A stretch of DNA of 31,817 nt. Origin: CAZMMV01 sp964637035 (GTDB taxonomy: Bacteria; Bacillota; Clostridia; Tissierellales; Tissierellaceae). Both the position numbers and the translations under genes were made by a program. Of this stretch, positions 31,531 through 31,817 are shown in pieces. Below the pieces are notes generated by a model. It was not told where the DNA came from. It worked only from the letters and a program-made list of their open reading frames with translations, and ran no database searches. Where the stretch lies: positions 1 to 31,817 of the forward strand of contig CAZWTU010000014.1 in NCBI GenBank assembly GCA_964637035.1. Direction: 5' to 3'. Position 1 is the first letter of the stretch. Every line of letters begins with the position of its first letter.

Positions 31531-31817
31531 TTAGCTTATCTTACCGCCCTTTATAACTCTAATTTCAACATCATGTTCTTCTACATTTTTCTCTATTCTA
31601 TCTACTTTTTCTTCAAGTATTCCTAATTTTTCATAAGTCAACTTATATCCATCATAAAGTGCTTTGTGATTCTTATCCATTTTATCTTCAAGCAAAACTA
31701 AGTCTTGTCTAACACCTTTAATATCATCCTTAGTTGCCATGCCTTTTAGGTCCTCTTTGGTCGCCATGCCTTTTAGGTCCTCTTTGCTTGCCATGCCTTT
31801 TAGGTCCTCTTTGCTTG
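31531..31817 (-). CDS. Coiled-coil protein with tandem nine-residue repeats (partial, runs off right edge)
   Basis: The frame is open to the window edge, so the N-terminus is missing. The visible part contains repeats of the form KEDLKGMA(S/T) followed by KDDIKGVRQDL, then a charged heptad-like helix (LLEDKMDKNHKALYDGYKLT, EKLGILEEKVDRIEKNVEEH) and the end VIKGGKIS. It is soluble, with no membrane segment. The helix suggests a self-associating or partner-binding protein. No family with known function is recognised. The stop codon is four bases from a cblT in-frame ATG, so co-transcription with cblT is likely. Confidence 0.7.
   Translation of the reverse strand, partial: SKEDLKGMASKEDLKGMATKEDLKGMATKDDIKGVRQDLVLLEDKMDKNHKALYDGYKLTYEKLGILEEKVDRIEKNVEEHDVEIRVIKGGKIS
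31736..31816 (-). repeat. Tandem 27-bp coding repeats
   Basis: Three consecutive 27-bp units (31736-31762, 31763-31789, 31790-31816) are identical except in their last bases and encode KEDLKGMAT/S repeats. A diverged fourth unit (KDDIKG) lies at 31709-31735. The array continues beyond the window edge. Confidence 0.9.

Noticed and set aside
31709..31817. Direct repeats that might be a CRISPR array
   Set aside because: The 27-bp units are contiguous, without spacers, and stay in one coding frame.

Overview
The window is a chromosomal stretch of a strongly AT-rich, low-G+C anaerobic Firmicute, most likely an amino-acid-fermenting member of the Tissierellia/Clostridia. The evidence is the complete histidine-to-glutamate pathway, a 2-hydroxyacyl-CoA-dehydratase-type iron-sulfur enzyme with its ATP-driven activator, a cysteine T-box, ECF transporter S components, a zinc-finger-less S4 paralogue, frequent TTG/GTG start codons behind strong purine-rich ribosome binding sites, and extended -10 promoters. 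I see no prophage, insertion sequence, CRISPR array, tRNA or rRNA gene. Most genes are intact and of ordinary family length.

Layout. (1) 1-1613: the edge of an unknown gene, a DUF503 protein and a glycine C-acetyltransferase. (2) 1832-8994, all on the minus strand: a putative histidine/amino-acid permease, then hutH, hutU, hutI and ftcD. This is the formimino-tetrahydrofolate route of histidine breakdown (histidine, urocanate, imidazolone propionate, formiminoglutamate, glutamate plus formimino-THF). A strong hairpin terminator separates permease and enzymes. (3) 9377-15969, housekeeping: queG, rodA, nudC, tdk, a two-gene SsuB/SsuC-like ABC transporter without a binding protein, and trpS behind a structured leader. 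(4) 16138-17965: cysK-cysE under a T-box whose specifier reads UGC (Cys). (5) 18086-20855: a response regulator and a histidine kinase flanking an oppositely oriented secreted His/Met-rich protein; the kinase sensor loop is also His/Met-rich. (6) 20901-24572: a tight operon of MATE exporter, DUF1893 protein, ECF S component and an MTA/SAH-deaminase-like amidohydrolase, headed by a promoter with a perfect 15-bp palindrome between -35 and -10. (7) 24739-25432: a second-type ribosomal S4 gene behind a perfect Fur-type 7-1-7 box. (8) 25488-27430: a probable double-cubane-cluster reductase and its ATP-dependent activator. (9) 27646-31817: a CinA C-terminal protein, a two-peptidase-domain protein without signal peptide, a probable alpha-ribazole salvage pair (CblS kinase and CblT S component), and a coiled-coil protein with 27-bp tandem repeats running off the right edge.

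The themes are amino-acid catabolism (His, possibly Thr/Gly), cysteine synthesis, metal or redox response, and salvage of nucleosides and cobalamin precursors. The least understood parts are the MATE/DUF1893/ECF/deaminase operon with its operator, the two-gene double-cubane system, the divergent His/Met-rich sensor module and the coiled-coil repeat gene next to cblTS. Coordinates and motifs were read by eye; family assignments rest on recognised motifs and lengths, not on database searches.
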